A DNA stretch of 64,000 nucleotides from positions 434,001-498,000 of the forward strand of contig JAYMFD010001271.1 in the NCBI GenBank assembly GCA_035771175.1, given 5' to 3'. The notes under the pieces are model-generated. The model ran no database searches. It worked only from the letters and a program-made list of their open reading frames with translations, and had not been told where the DNA came from. The translations under genes and the position numbers were made by a program. This DNA is from Paratinospora sagittata. Taxonomy: Eukaryota; Streptophyta; Magnoliopsida; Ranunculales; Menispermaceae. Positions 1-12,299 of this stretch are shown piece after piece; the stretch's first letter is position 1; each line of letters starts with the position of its first letter.

Positions 1-591
1 ATTCTTAAATATTTGATTTCTAATGAGTGTATACTCTTCAAAATTGCCACTTTTCATTAGATTCAAACATTCTAGGCTATGCTTCAATTGAAATTATCTG
101 CCTAAAATATGAAAATGAACGTATGCTATTGCTTTCATGAGATTTACCATATACTCATTTTTAGGCTCTGCTCTTCATCTAATATATCTTCATATGCCTA
201 AACTATGGAAAGTTCATGATTTTCCATTCTCACATGACATTGATGTTGCTATTAAATCTTAAATCTTGTATGCATCAATTGCTTGTGATTTTTGATATCT
301 AATAGATGTCATGTACTTAAAAAAATTATATACTTTGCATCTTATTATAATCGAGATAGTTAGGCCTTGCTTAATGATAAATCATTTCACCTACGTTATG
401 AAACTTAAAGTATGCCTGTACTTGATTGTTTACAAATTTGAAAGCATATTCTGTGTTAGGCTTGAATTGATTAACTAATATTTATGCAAAACACTAGGAG
501 AATGATTGCTCACGTCTAAAATTCTCTATGAATTCATCTTTTGGAAATTCTTTCTCATCCCATATGGCTATACAAGTCTCGACTATGCTAT
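1..591 (+). mobile_element. Sirevirus A, internal 3' non-coding region (part 1)
   Basis: AT-rich sequence with no credible ORF. It matches the internal region of element B at about 17965-18565 in order and wording, for example the shared block around ATTGAAATTA and CTGCCTA. It is therefore the 3' non-coding part of a Sirevirus whose 5' end lies left of the window. It continues at 3257 after the solo LTR insertion at 592. Whether this element had gag-pol cannot be seen. Confidence 0.75.
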
Positions 592-3251
592 TGTCACGAC
601 CCACTATCCGTGACGATAACTGGCACGGAACCCCATGTACATCCTCCCTCGACATGCACGATGTCCCAATAAGCCTTCTAACGCATACCATAATCCCCAA
701 ATACACAACAATAAACACATGGACATAATATAAGATCGTCATATAAAACATATCCAAAATGACAACCAAAAAAATTTTCTCCAAATCCATAGTGTTTAAA
801 AGTACAAAATATACTTAACCATAAGTACAAACCCATTTAAATGTTAAGTATAATCATTAGGTGTTACATAGTACAATTTATCAAAATAAATTGCGGAAAA
901 GTACTAAACACATACGTTAACGACAGTAAGGGAACGCTTCGCAGTTAAGCTTTTCCTTTCCCCTCCTATCAGATCCTGAAAAGATAAGGATGAGGGGTAA
1001 GTTACAACAAGCTCAGTGAATGTTCTATACACGTAGCAACATATATATGCATTTAAGTAAAACATTGCAAGAATCATTAAAACCAGTTAAATAATCATGG
1101 GTATAATCCAGATTACATACATGCTAATATAATGTATCATGTCATAAACAAGACCATGCATACCATTTTATAAACATGCATATGCAACCTAACCCTTCCT
1201 GAGTAAGGTCCATGTGTGTGCGAAACCCATACCCGATTGACTTCTTACCTATATCTATCAGAATTCCTATGGATTGTATGAACCATAGGATTCGCCCACC
1301 AAGACAAGTACCATGTTTAGGCAAATCCTAACATACACAACCCATAGAAATCCTTTGCAAGGTCCACAATTAAGGATTCCCGGTCGGCCCAATAACTCAA
1401 CTGTTTTCCCCAACTGACTATGCTCAAATACAGTTCATGAATTCAATAAATCATGCATACTGCATTATACAAGCATTTAAAACATTTTTATACTACAATG
1501 CCACATATAGAATTCACAAGTAAAGAAACACTCACTCTTGATTGGCTAGACATATCCAATCCAATTCCAATTCCAAGAAGCACTAAAATGCCACATCACC
1601 CCAATGCAACTCAATCCCCAATTGAACTATTTCGGTCACTTAGATCAAATCACAAACCCTGAAACATACATGGTTTATGAAAAAATTGAAAATCAGTCCA
1701 AGTGTGCGAATCAACCATGTTTAAACCCAAATCAAATGCAAATTAAGATTCCAAAATGGTCCTACACATGAGCCAATCCCATAATGCCCAATTCAACCAT
1801 TTTATACCCAATTAACCCACATTTAACCAAATTGAATGCAATAGGTTGATCCAAACACTATAATACATGGCATTCAATCACAGTTTGGGTTAATTAGACT
1901 AATTACAAGTCAATTTAATCAATTGACCTCAATTGGGGCAAAATCCCCAAATTTGGGCAAATCCCCAAATTTATGGCAAATCTACAAATTCATGGCCTAG
2001 GCCAAATTTGCACTACACCTAGGGTTTCCAGCAAGCAAGATTAGTAAATTTAACCATCAATCTTCCACATTTACCCATTAGATCAACATATATGACATGC
2101 AACTTGAATGAAAAACCCTAAGTTCATAACCTAGGTCTAGGTCAAATACATGGCTAAACATTAATTACACCCTAATTCGATGCACTATTCGGATGTAACA
2201 AACTACCAAAAGAAATATCCAATAACTAATTTAACCGTTTGATTCAAGAACATCAAGAGACAAACCTTCTGTCAAAAATTGAGCAAAATCCAATGGTAGA
2301 TCAAAGAGATATGCCACTTTGATTAAGACAGCTCCAACTGAACGGTTTCTCCTCTCCTGCTGCAAATACTTGAACTCAGACAATTATATCTCCCAAAATA
2401 CTCAACCAGTCCACATCTTAACCGATCATAATGTAACACATTTATTTTTTAATCATCTTCTGAAGTATCACATCCATCCAATGGTAGATTTAGGAGATAC
2501 AGAAGTTTGATCTAAACTGTGTGAGAAATCCATATTTTTCGACCAGCGGTGTTTTGGAGGTTATATCTCTAAGAAGAAAACTCCAATCAAGATCTCCACC
2601 GAACATAATGAAGAAACATAAGAGAAGAACTGGCTGACAGGTTGTCAGCTTGATCAGACCACGGATCTAAGAGATCAACCCTCTGATCAAAACGTTGCTA
2701 AGACTTCCCTTCAAGCAACTTCCTCTCTCTTTCTCTTTCTCTTCTTTTCTCTCAACCTTACTCTCTCAAAACACGTCCCCCAAGGAAGAAAATGAAAGAC
2801 TGAGACACATGTTACACCCACATGCACCCATTTTGCCAAGTGTTTGCCCAAGGGCTCATTTCTTAGCCACATGGCCTTTACCCAATCACAACCTCACATG
2901 TGAGTTGTTAACTAATCCACTAATTCCAACAATTCCATCATTTTTTTCATTTATTTAATAAATACATGCCCATTTCAAATCATGGTCCAATTGGCCTCAT
3001 TATACAATTAATAACAAATACATTAATATTAATATGTTACTATTAATATATTACTTTAGTGATGTGTATTATTATCACTATCAATGTCATTACCACATAA
3101 ATAACAATATTAAGAATGACAATTCTCTAAAATAGCGTGCAAAGACACTTGAACCAACCCGAGTCGAGCATCAAATATGTATATGTATACGTATACGTAT
3201 ATGGGTACTCTACAGGTCATGATGACATCATCCTAAGGTACAGGCGTTACA
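592..3251 (-). mobile_element. Solo LTR, Ty3/gypsy Tekay/Del-like
   Basis: Starts TGTCACGACCC, ends GGCGTTACA and is flanked by a perfect 5-bp duplication, GCTAT (587-591 and 3252-3256). No internal region or second LTR is present, so this is a solo LTR of 2660 bp. The TGTCACGACC-type terminus is typical of plant Tekay/Del chromovirus LTRs (known family trait). A GATGAGGGGTAAG...CTCAGTG block at about 988-1020 is the reverse complement of the conserved block in the plus-strand LTR at 27048-29965, so this LTR lies on the minus strand. Small ORFs inside (about 494-790, 1453-1662, 2319-2510, 2695-2958) have no domain and I do not call them. Confidence 0.85.
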
Positions 3252-3256
3252 GCTAT

Positions 3257-3606
3257 TGTGAAAAACTTTTAACCTATGAATAAGTCAAACTACTTCTCAC
3301 TGTGCTTAAAGATAAGATATGCTTCTCACGTGACTAACAATATAGTAGACCTTACGCATTCTCATATACCTAACTATGACACGACGTCATAAATCATCTT
3401 GAGGCTGAATGCACCAAGTAAGGGGGAGCTTCACTACTCTACTACGTCACGACAAAGGGAGAGATCTAAATTTCTTTTCTTCACCTTTTTTTATCATAAC
3501 AAAGGGGGAGAAGAAAATTACGAGAAATAGGTGAGAAAACATAATGACCTTTTTGCTTAAGCGCTTAATTTTTTGATTTGTTTGTCATCATAAAAAAATG
3601 GGAGAT
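3257..3606 (+). mobile_element. Sirevirus A, internal 3' end with multiple PPTs
   Basis: Continues element A after the GCTAT duplication and matches B at about 18590-18970. Several polypurine-tract-like runs occur: AGGGGGAGCTTC near 3421, AAAGGGAGAG near 3457, AAAGGGGGAGAAG near 3502, and AATGGGAGAT just before the LTR. Repeated GGGGGAG-type tracts before the 3' LTR are a known Sirevirus hallmark. No coding potential. Confidence 0.75.
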
Positions 3607-4172
3607 TATTGACCTACGCGGCTCATCACTTAGCACGCCCCTAAGAATACTCTATAAAGTATATTTTGATGATCACAAACAAAATCTCTTTCGGTGCTAA
3701 CGAGCTTTAATCAAGAACCTATCTTAGCACTACAAGAAAGCAAAAGGCCAAAAAATGATTCGATCAAGGAACTCAAGGTCATATGAAACGTCAAGATTGT
3801 TTCAATCAAAGGACCTCAAAGATCATATCATAATTTCAAGATTACACAACACGAACGATTCGATCAAGAGCTTCAAGACTACATCTTTTGATTAACAATC
3901 ACGAAATTCAACTTAAGCACAAAGTTCATATTAAAGATCTCATTATGAAGAGTCAAATTTAAAGATTATGAGAAATACGAGAAACACACAATATTTAAGG
4001 TATATCATTCTCTAATCGATTTTGCTCAAACATTTTTCAAAATTGCATGTTTTGAAACATATATTTTAAAGTATTTCAAATGATTTAATTTTCTATGTTC
4101 GATTTGACTTTAAATTGATCGAGTTTTTAATTGTATCTTTAATCACGTGTCAAAACTGTTTTTAGAGTCTTT

Positions 4173-4850
4173 CAGGATGCTAATGACTTAACAATGCTCT
4201 CCTGGACTTGATAAGTAAGGACCGTTGATGACTCATTAGGATGCTGATAACATTCAAGGTTGAATTAAACTGATTCATCAGGACGCTCACTTGTAAGTAG
4301 CGATCTCACTTGAAAACAACCTTTGAAGTTGTCTAGACGCTGATTGAGAATCAGCTTGCTAAAAGATCTCTGAGAGTCCAAGTTCTTCAAAGATGTTATC
4401 TTTGAGGACGTTGATAGTTATAAGTTGGATAAACTATCAGGACACTACCTAGATAGAAGCGCCCTCATCTCTGGCAACAAACTAAATAACTTTAAAGACG
4501 CTGATTGTCCTTCAGCGTACTTAGTACCGTTATTCAAAAGCTCTAAATATGTTAGGACACTTACATAGTAGTAGCGCCCTCGTGTTTTATTTTTTAGGTA
4601 GGACGCTTACCCAGAAGTAGCACCCTAATTCACTTAATTGATTTAAAAAATAAGTACGACGCTAACTGTGCTTTAGCGCCCTCAAAATTAAGTCATTTAT
4701 GTCACAAAGAAAGTCAGGACGCTTATGAGTTAATAGCGACCTCACGTCATTGTTCAGTAGGACACTTATACATAATGAGCGCCCTCAAGGAACAAAGCGA
4801 CAAAGTTGACATTATGCGTCAGGACGCTAATTCAACAACCGTCACTATTC
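4173..4850 (+). repeat. U3 array of AGGACGCT...AGCGCCCTC inverted repeats
   Basis: About 11-12 diverged units, one every 50-80 bp. Each has a left half like AGGACGCTNA and, 5-20 bases on, a right half like TNAGCGCCCTC. The two halves are complementary (core CGCTAA/TTAGCG, ACGCTGA/TCAGCGT). The array lies upstream of the TATA box, so it is U3 DNA and possibly an enhancer-type element. The same array is at 11020-11610, 13764-14513 and 19524-20246. No cas genes, and the units are not identical, so this is not a CRISPR. Confidence 0.8.
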
Positions 4851-5102
4851 TTACAGGTACGCTACATCAATCTACTTTTTCAGAACGGATGTTTGCACAT
4901 AATTCTTTTTAGATTTATCAGAGATTTTCTCTATTGCATGAATCATGCTTTCTAAGGTATTCCTTATTCATGTAATTTGAAAGGAACCAGACTGGTAATG
5001 AAAATTGAAGTTGCCATTTTTGTGATACATTCTAGCTGTTGTGTGTAAACGCTCACATTATATTGGAACTTCAAAAGTCTAACGGCTATTACCTTCTCAG
5101 TC

Positions 5103-5110
5103 TATAAATA
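5103..5110 (+). promoter_or_regulatory. TATA box of LTR A
   Basis: TATAAATA, inside a block conserved in all A/B-type LTRs (TCTATAAATACC). It lies between the U3 inverted-repeat array and the downstream stem-loop array. This is the probable core promoter; the start site is expected about 30 bp downstream (inference). Equivalents are at 14766 and 20502. Confidence 0.7.
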
Positions 5111-5865
5111 CCAATACTTTGAATCAAACAATTTGCCAATAATTTTATTGTGCCAAAAACTTTTTGAATGTTAGTCGTTTGCAAAATGTTTTCAATTGTT
5201 CAAGTTGTTCAAAGTAATTTTCATTGATACTCTACTTATTCAAAATATTTTCATACTGAGCCTAAATTATATTCTATCTTCGAAAATCTGATTGAATTTT
5301 GTAGAAATGGTTTCTACTAAAACTCTCAACATTGATCTATACTTGCTATCAATCATGCTGAAGAAAGAATTCGAGAAATAGTTCGAGAGATACAGGTGTA
5401 CTTGATTTCATATCTTAAGTACTATATCGAATTATATCAGTAGTTGTGTTAACTATTGAATACTGAACCAGAAGTTTTCATGCTTACATACTTTTATTTA
5501 CTTTGAAAACTGTCTATGTCTATGTTTTACATTGGTCCTGTATTTTCAAGTTCATTGTTTTAATGGTATCAAAAGTTTTCGAAGAAGCATTCAACTGATT
5601 TACATATCATTCACGCATTTCGAAAGTGTACTTGAGCAATACTGAACATTGAAAGGTAAAGGACTGTAAGTGTATTTTCTCTTAGTATTACATATTCAAA
5701 ATTACATATCTTTGTAATGCTAGGTATATGAACTTAATTGTAAAGTGTTATACTTTGTTAGAACCAACATAATTATATGTATTGGTTTATTGGTATGTTT
5801 CAGGAATGAAACAACCAGGTCAAGTTAATGTAATTCACTTAATGATTTCAAGATTGAAATCATGT

Positions 5866-6230
5866 TAAGGTTCATCCTGACCTGCAAGTAGGATAACGGT
5901 TCTTCCTTATCCCGTAGAAGGAACATGGGTTTTTCGTCATCCCAGAAAAAAAAATGCAGTTCATCCTTAGCCTGCAAAAGTATAGGTTCGTCCTTAATCA
6001 GTAAAAGATTAGGTTATCTCTGAATCTGAAAAAGAGAAACATTTCTTCCTTATCCCGTAAAAGGAAAACGATTCTTCCTTATCCCATAAAAGGAAAATGG
6101 TTTTTCCTTATCTCGTGAAAGAAACATGAATTTTTCATCATCCCGAAAAAAGGAAATGTGGTTCATCCTTAGCCTGCAAAAGGATAGGTTTGCCTTGAAC
6201 CTGAACAAGGGCAAGTTGTAACAATTTAGT
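5866..6230 (+). repeat. R/U5 stem-loop array, about 12 units
   Basis: Consecutive units of about 28 bases, each a short stem (TTCCTT/AAGGAA, ATCCT/AGGAT, TCTCT/AGAGA, TTGCCTT/AAGGGCAA) around a loop like ATCCCGTAA or AGCCTGCAA. Stems change between units but both arms change together. A further unit with loop ACCCGTAA is split by the insertion at 6237. The array lies downstream of the TATA box and so should be transcribed. Function unknown. Confidence 0.75.
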
Positions 6231-6236
6231 TCTCAC

Positions 6237-7563
6237 TGATGAAGTAACAATTTTGTATATTTTCACCCCTATTTTTAGTGCTTTTAGGCTAGAAAATAAA
6301 ATAAAAGAATAAAAGAATAAAAAATAGAAAATAATAATAAAATCTCTTTACATCACATTTTAGATTTTTAGGTCATTTTTAGGCTATTTTAATAATGCAT
6401 TTTTTATTTTTTATTTTAATTTTCTTTTAATAAGGTCATTGAGCTTTTATTTATTTTTGGATATGTTGGTGTCTCACTTGGTCTTCAAGTATTTTTTAGA
6501 TATTTTCAGGATCAAAGGATGAGATTGCATATTTCAGGAAGATCCACACCACATATCTACATGGACCAGATGTGGGGAAGTCGAGGCGTTAGATCCAACA
6601 AGGCTTACATGATCAATCCGAGTCCGTTTGATTGGATTCTAATCAACTTAAAGATTTTGAAAGAAGGGGCCCACAGGTTGCAATCTTTGATGAAGACCTA
6701 ATTGAGCTCATATAAACCCATTTATGGAAGAAAAAGATGTTACACGCCAAAGAAGAAAAAAGAATTTTCTCCACATATGGGCACAATCTTCTTCTTATTT
6801 CCTTGTTTGAAAAAAATCTTTATGTAATTTAGAAAATGACCATTTTTAGAGGATATTTTTTATAGAATAATAGGTGGTGGATGTATTTTTGTTTTTGAAA
6901 ATCAAGAGGTGGGCACATCTATAAATAGGGTTAAATTTCAAGAGAACATATCCCATCTTTACTCTCATTTTCATTTTTATTTTTTTGGTTAGATTTATTT
7001 TTAGTTGCTCATTCAAGCCTTGGGTAAGGTGACATTGCCCAAGGATTTGGAGTTCTGTATGTTTTCTTCTTTTTATTTTACATTAATGAAGTTTTATTTC
7101 CAGTAATTTATGTTTTTTTCTGTCTTTTTTGCATTTACTTCTTCTTATTTATTGCTTTAATTTTGTTCATTTAATTGCTTTATTTTCATTTGAAGTTTAT
7201 TTAAATTTTGTTTTAAATTCTTTTTATTTATTGCATCAAAGTCTTAGGATGTTAGAAACAACCATGATTTTTCTTTGACTTATTTAGTATATAATATTTA
7301 ATTTATTTTATAAAAACTTAAAGTGACTTGCCCAGTCCTTGTGGATCGACCTTGTCTAGTGGTAGAACTTATCTTGTGCGCTTGCAAGTATTGTTTTCAT
7401 TGATCTATTCATTATTCAAGTAGCCTAAAAATGACCTAAAAATCTAAAATGTGATGTAAGGATATTTTATTATTATTTGCTATTTTTTTATTCTTTTATT
7501 TTATTTTCTAGCCTAAAAGCACTAAAAATAGGGGTAAAAATATGCAAAATTATGACTTCATCA
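6237..7563. mobile_element. Solo LTR, gypsy-like, with 175-bp inverted termini
   Basis: Runs from TGATGAAGT to ACTTCATCA and is flanked by a 5-bp duplication, CTCAC (6232-6236 and 7564-7568). The first about 175 bp is the reverse complement of the last about 175 bp, with about 90% agreement by eye. TG...CA ends and a 5-bp TSD fit an LTR. A TATAAATAGGG motif near 6920 and a CCTTGTGGATCGACC block near 7337 resemble Athila/Tat-type gypsy LTRs. Long inverted termini are unusual for an LTR, so a foldback DNA element is the alternative. No coding capacity; the 60-codon ORF at 6519 looks fortuitous. Confidence 0.7.
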
Positions 7564-7796
7564 CTCACCCGTAAGAGAATCAGTTAGTAGATTGAGAAAA
7601 TCCTAATTGGGAGATTGGGTAGTGGACGTAGGCTTGGCCGAACCACTATAAATCCTAGTGTGCTTTACATTATGCATCTTACTTTATGGTTAGTATATGC
7701 ATTTAATGCCAATGTATCAAAGTATATCACTAAGTCATTGGAAAAGAATTAAATTTGACCATCACCCAATTCACCCCCCTGTTGGGTGCACCAACA

Positions 7797-10366
7797 ACAT
7801 GAGCTTGCCAAGGGTATTCTGAAAGGAACTTACTCTAACAACAAGGTGTGTGAACCATGTCAACTTGGTAAGCATACTCGATCATCATTCAAGAGCAAGA
7901 AGCATTAATCAAACTCTAGAGCTCTCGAACTGATTCACATGGATCTTTTCGGACCAACCAAAACCCAAAGCTTAGGTGGCAAATCATATGTATTTGTGAT
8001 TGTTGATGACTTTACTCGATTCACATGGGTATTTTTATTAGCTCACAAATCTGATGCATGTGAAATATTTATAAAATTCTGTAAAAGAGTCGAAAATGAA
8101 AAGGGTTATAAAATCAACATAATTAGGAGTGATAGAGGTGGTGAATTTGTCAATAAAAATTTCAAAAGAATTTTATAATAATCAAGGTTACACTCACCAT
8201 TTATCTGCCCCTAGGACACCACAACAAAATGGTGTAGTTGAAAGAAATAATAGAACACTGCAAGAAATGTGTAGAACAATGCTAGAGTATAACATTGCAA
8301 ATCATTTTTGGGGTGAAGCTATTAACACAACCTGCTATGTAATGAACTGAATCCTAATAAGAAAAGATTTGAATAAAAGTCCATATGAACTATAGAAGGG
8401 TAGAGCACCCAACATCAGTTATTTCCGAGTATTCGGATGCAAATGCTTTATTCTTAATGATAAATATAATCTAGATAAGTTTGAACCTAAATTTGACATA
8501 TGAATATTCTTAGGATATTCTTCTCACAATAGAGCCTATAGAGTCTTCAATAAATCTAATTAAACTGTAGAAGAATCAATTCATATAAATTTTGATGAAA
8601 GTGAAGTAAGAAAAGTCTTGAGGATGAATTCAAACGATTAAAATTTGATGATGATGAACGCAAGACAACCAAGATTATAGGTCTTGAACCTAAAACATCT
8701 TTAGAATCTTCTAAATACTCTAGACTGCTGCAAGGTCTTTCCCAAGATCAAATCTTAGGAGATCCATGAAAGGGTGTATCCAATAGAGCTTCGATTAAAA
8801 GAGATCAAGGGCTTGTTGCTTTTGTATCACAATTTGAACCAATTAAAGTGGAAGATGCACTGAAAGATGAAAAAATGGACTCTTGCTATGCGAGAATAAC
8901 TAGGACACTTTGTTCGAAACAAAGTATGAGAATTAGTTCCTAGACTTTTTCATCCATTTGTTATAGGAACCAAATGGTTTTCTAGAAACAAAAAGAATGA
9001 ACAAGGTATCATAGTCTGAAATAAGGCTAGATTGGTTGCACAAGGGTATAACCAAGAAGAAGGCATAGACTTCGAAGAAGCCTTTGCCCCAGTAGCAAGA
9101 TTAGAGGCAATAAGGATGCTACTTTCCTATGCTTGTTGCAAGGATTTTCCCTTATACCAAATGGATGTAAAGAGTGTTTTTCTAAATGGATACATCAATG
9201 AAGAGGTATGTGGAACAACTTCCAGGGTTTGAGGATGCTCAAGACCCGAAATATGTGTTCAAACTCCACAATGCCTTATACAAATTAAGACAAGCTCCAA
9301 GAGATTGGTATAATCAATTGAGTTCATTTCTTTTAGATCATAAGTTTCAAAAAGGAAAACTTGATCCAACTTTGTTTATTAAACACCATAATGATAATAT
9401 GCTTATTGTTCAAATATATGTGGACGATATCATTTTTGGTGCATCAAACAAAGAATTGTGTGATGAGTTTTCAAATTAATGCAAAAGGAATTTGAGATGA
9501 GTATGATGAGAGAACTTAAATACTTTCTCGGCTTGCAAATTAAGCAAATGCCAAAAGGCACCTTCATAAACCAATCAAAGTATGCTAAAAAAATGGTTAA
9601 AAAGTTGCAAATGAATAATTTGAAATCAATTGATGCTCCCTGTACCTTTGCAATCAAATTAGATAAGGATGAAAAAAGGCAAAGCAGTTGATTCAAAACA
9701 TTATAGAAGTATGATTGGAAGTCTGTTGTGCTTAACAACAAGTCGACTTGACATTATGTTCAATGTCTATCTTCGTGCACTATTTCAATCAGAACCTAAA
9801 AAATCTCATTTAAAGTGTGCAAACGAATATTCAGATACGTAAATGGCACAACACATTTAGGAATTTGGTATTCCAAAGGTACTACATTTGAAGTAAGAAG
9901 TTATGTAGACTTCAACTATGCCGGTAGTGTAATTGATAGGAAAAGTACCTCCAGATTCTGTCACTTTCTTGGAAATTCTTTAATTTCTTGGTTTTGCAAG
10001 AAGCAAAACTTAGTGGCATTATCCGCGACTGAAGCATAATATGTTGCTGCTAGAAGTTGTTGTTCTCAGGTTCTATACATGAAACAACAACTTCAGGATT
10101 ATCAAATACATATTCAATGTGTTGAGATTTTGTGTGACAATACCAGTGCCATTAACATATCTAAAAATCAAGTATTGCACTCCCAAACTAAGAATATTCA
10201 AATAAGACATCACTTTTTACGGGATCAAGTGCAAAATGGAGAAGTCATATTGTCTCACGTTGGATTCAAAGAACAACTGGCTAACATATTTACTAAAGCC
10301 TTACCAAAAGATGAGTTTGTTCATATTCAAAGAGAGCTTGGCATGTTCTCTGAGACTGATCTGTGA
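7797..10366 (+). pseudogene. Sirevirus C pol remnant (integrase, RT, RNase H)
   Basis: Decayed Ty1/copia polyprotein in several frames. Order: end of GAG-pre-integrase (CEPCQLGKH at about 7853); integrase core with HMDLFGP (about 7937), RSDRGGEF (about 8130) and QQNGVVER (about 8224), the D, D and E positions; RT with [12 protein letters not shown] and YVDDIIFG (9417-9440); RNase H with DRKSTS (about 9937) and the tail ANIFTKALPKDEF. Frameshifts (for example near 8175, 9210 and 9690) and in-frame stops (near 7906, 8350, 8500, 10039) inactivate it. Gag, protease and the 5' LTR are missing because element A is inserted at the left edge. The wording matches Sirevirus pol, and the 3' LTR at 10644 belongs to the same element. 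Confidence 0.9.
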
Positions 10367-10643
10367 TATTTAGATGCTTACCTCTATATGGGGGGAGACA
10401 TATTTCATGATACTTTACTCTTTTTGATGTTTCAAAAGGGGGAGAAGTAATATCATTAAAGCATCATATATTCAGGGGGAGATTAACACACTAAGGGAGA
10501 GCCTTAGCATATTCCTACACTCATATGACACAAGGAATATTAGTAATGCATTTTTCACTACATTTCTTGCATATTCTCATCATTATTTTAGCTTGCTTCA
10601 AAGCCTATACTAATGTGTTTGAAATCATAAAAAAGGGAGAGAT
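10367..10643 (+). mobile_element. Sirevirus C 3' non-coding region with PPTs
   Basis: Short region between pol and the 3' LTR. It has GGGGGAGAC near 10390, AAAGGGGGAGAAG near 10436, CAGGGGGAGATTA near 10474, AAGGGAGAGCC near 10493, and the LTR-adjacent AAAAAGGGAGAGAT (10630-10643). No env-like ORF is present. Confidence 0.8.
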
Positions 10644-11019
10644 TGTTGAACCAATTATTCTCATGTTCCTAATATGAAAGATATTTTGATGATTACAAAC
10701 CACATTCTGTTTATGTTAATACTGCATACATGGCGTATCTAATCTTACTTGAAGGTTTCAAAGAATCAATGATGCATGACGAATGTATTAAAGATCTACT
10801 TGAAGACCATGATCATTTGAAGATATTCGATAGTATGATTAGATTATGTTAGGTTGTAGAACCTTCTTTGTCATTTGATTCAACATTATGTATGAGTGCA
10901 TGTGTTTAGTCGAGTTTTCGATTGTTTGCATATTTTCTTTAATTCGAAAATATCTTGTTTTTAATCGTGATTTATCGAGCTTTAATTGAGAAATCAAAAA
11001 CAGCTTTTATAGAGTCTTT

Positions 11020-11610
11020 AAGGATGCTAATGTTTTAGTAACGCCCTCCTGGACTTGATGAGTCAAGATGCTAATAAAATATTAAGACGCTCAAGGTTGA
11101 ATTGAACTGATTAATTAGGACACTTACTTGTAAGTAGCGGCCTCCCTTTAGTCAACCTTTGGAAGTGTCAGGACGCTAACTTAGTTTCAGCTCGCTGAAA
11201 GTTCTCTTAGTCATTAATTGAGTTTTATCTTTAAGAACGCTAATAGTTATAAGTTGAAAAGCTATCAGGACGCTACCTGGATAGGAGCGCCTCATCCTTA
11301 GAATCAACTTAATAACTTTTAGGATGCTTACTGTCCTTCAGCGCACTTAATATTGTTTTAAAATTTCAGGACGCTTACTTATGAGTAGTGCCCTCGTGCT
11401 TTTAAGTGTTTTAAAATGAAGCAGGACGCTAACTGTCGAAGTAGCGCCCTCATGATTTAAGTCGTTTAATTTTCAAAGTAAGTAAGGATGCTTACGTTTG
11501 AATAGCGCCCTCACTTCACTGTTTGGTAGGACGTTGATGCACCATGAGCACCCTCAAAGGAAGAAAATGAAAAAGTTGATATTATGCGTCAGGACGCTAA
11601 TTCAACAATA
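11020..11610 (+). repeat. U3 inverted-repeat array of LTR C
   Basis: Same unit type as 4173-4850: AGGACGCT-like left arms and AGCGCCCTC-like right arms, about 10 diverged units. A clear one is the AGGACGCTAACTG...GTAGCGCCCTC unit near 11425. It ends about 270 bp upstream of the TATA-like box. Confidence 0.75.
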
Positions 11611-12299
11611 TTATTGTTCTGACATTAACACTATTACAACTTAATTTTTCAGAATCGTAAAAAAACTTTTCAGAAACGTACAAATTTTTCAGAACATTTT
11701 GAACGTTCTAATATTTTGTCAGAACATTCCTTTTTCGTGACTAATAAGATGATTCAGGTGCTATCGCTGTAATATGCACAAAGGTTAATCGATCTATTTT
11801 GGGAAAGAATGTAGACATTGTATTTGAAATAACCTAGAGCGCCAAAATTCACTTAGTCCCTTGCGCCTTTGTTATTTCTATATATATGTGCTGCCTTAGA
11901 GTAGAAAAACAACGAATCAATACGAAAACTGATATTCAGTCAAAAATGTTTTAACGGTTTTCACTTGTGCAAAAAAACTTTTGAAAGTTAGTCTACCACT
12001 CTTTGTGTTTGAACTTACAGTCATTTGAAAGAAAAACATCAAGTCTTTTGAATTGATTGATCTTCATCTTCATCATTTTCAAAATCCATTAAAGAAGACA
12101 AAAGCTCTTCGAACCTGTTTTCAGCCAAACTTCATCGTACATATTTAGTTGAATCTGTGGTAACAGAAGGTTCAATCCAAAGCTTTGTAAGTATCACTTT
12201 GATTCTGAGTAAAGGGAATCATATCTCATCTTGTATTCAGTTTGTAATGACTAGTTAGTCACTGGAGTAGAGCAAGTGTTGCTCAAAGTTGTAATGGTC

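Larger units (their letters stand above)
3607..7796 (+). mobile_element. 3' LTR of Sirevirus A
   Basis: Begins right after the PPT with TATTGACC, a TG-to-TA change relative to TGTTAACC in element B. It ends GGGTGCACCAACA. After removing the insertion at 6237-7568 it is about 2.86 kb, close to the B LTRs (3055 and 2958 bp), and aligns with them along its length. Order: U3 with a hairpin array (4173-4850), TATA box (5103), stem-loop array (5866-6230, last unit split by the insertion), then the GTAGTGGACGTAGG...CCACTATAAATC block near 7618 and the LTR end. It is joined directly to the pol remnant of element C, so A inserted into C. Confidence 0.85.

Noticed and set aside
4173..4850. Regularly spaced repeats that could suggest a CRISPR array
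   Set aside because: The units are diverged inverted repeats inside a plant retrotransposon U3; there are no identical direct repeats, unique spacers or cas genes.
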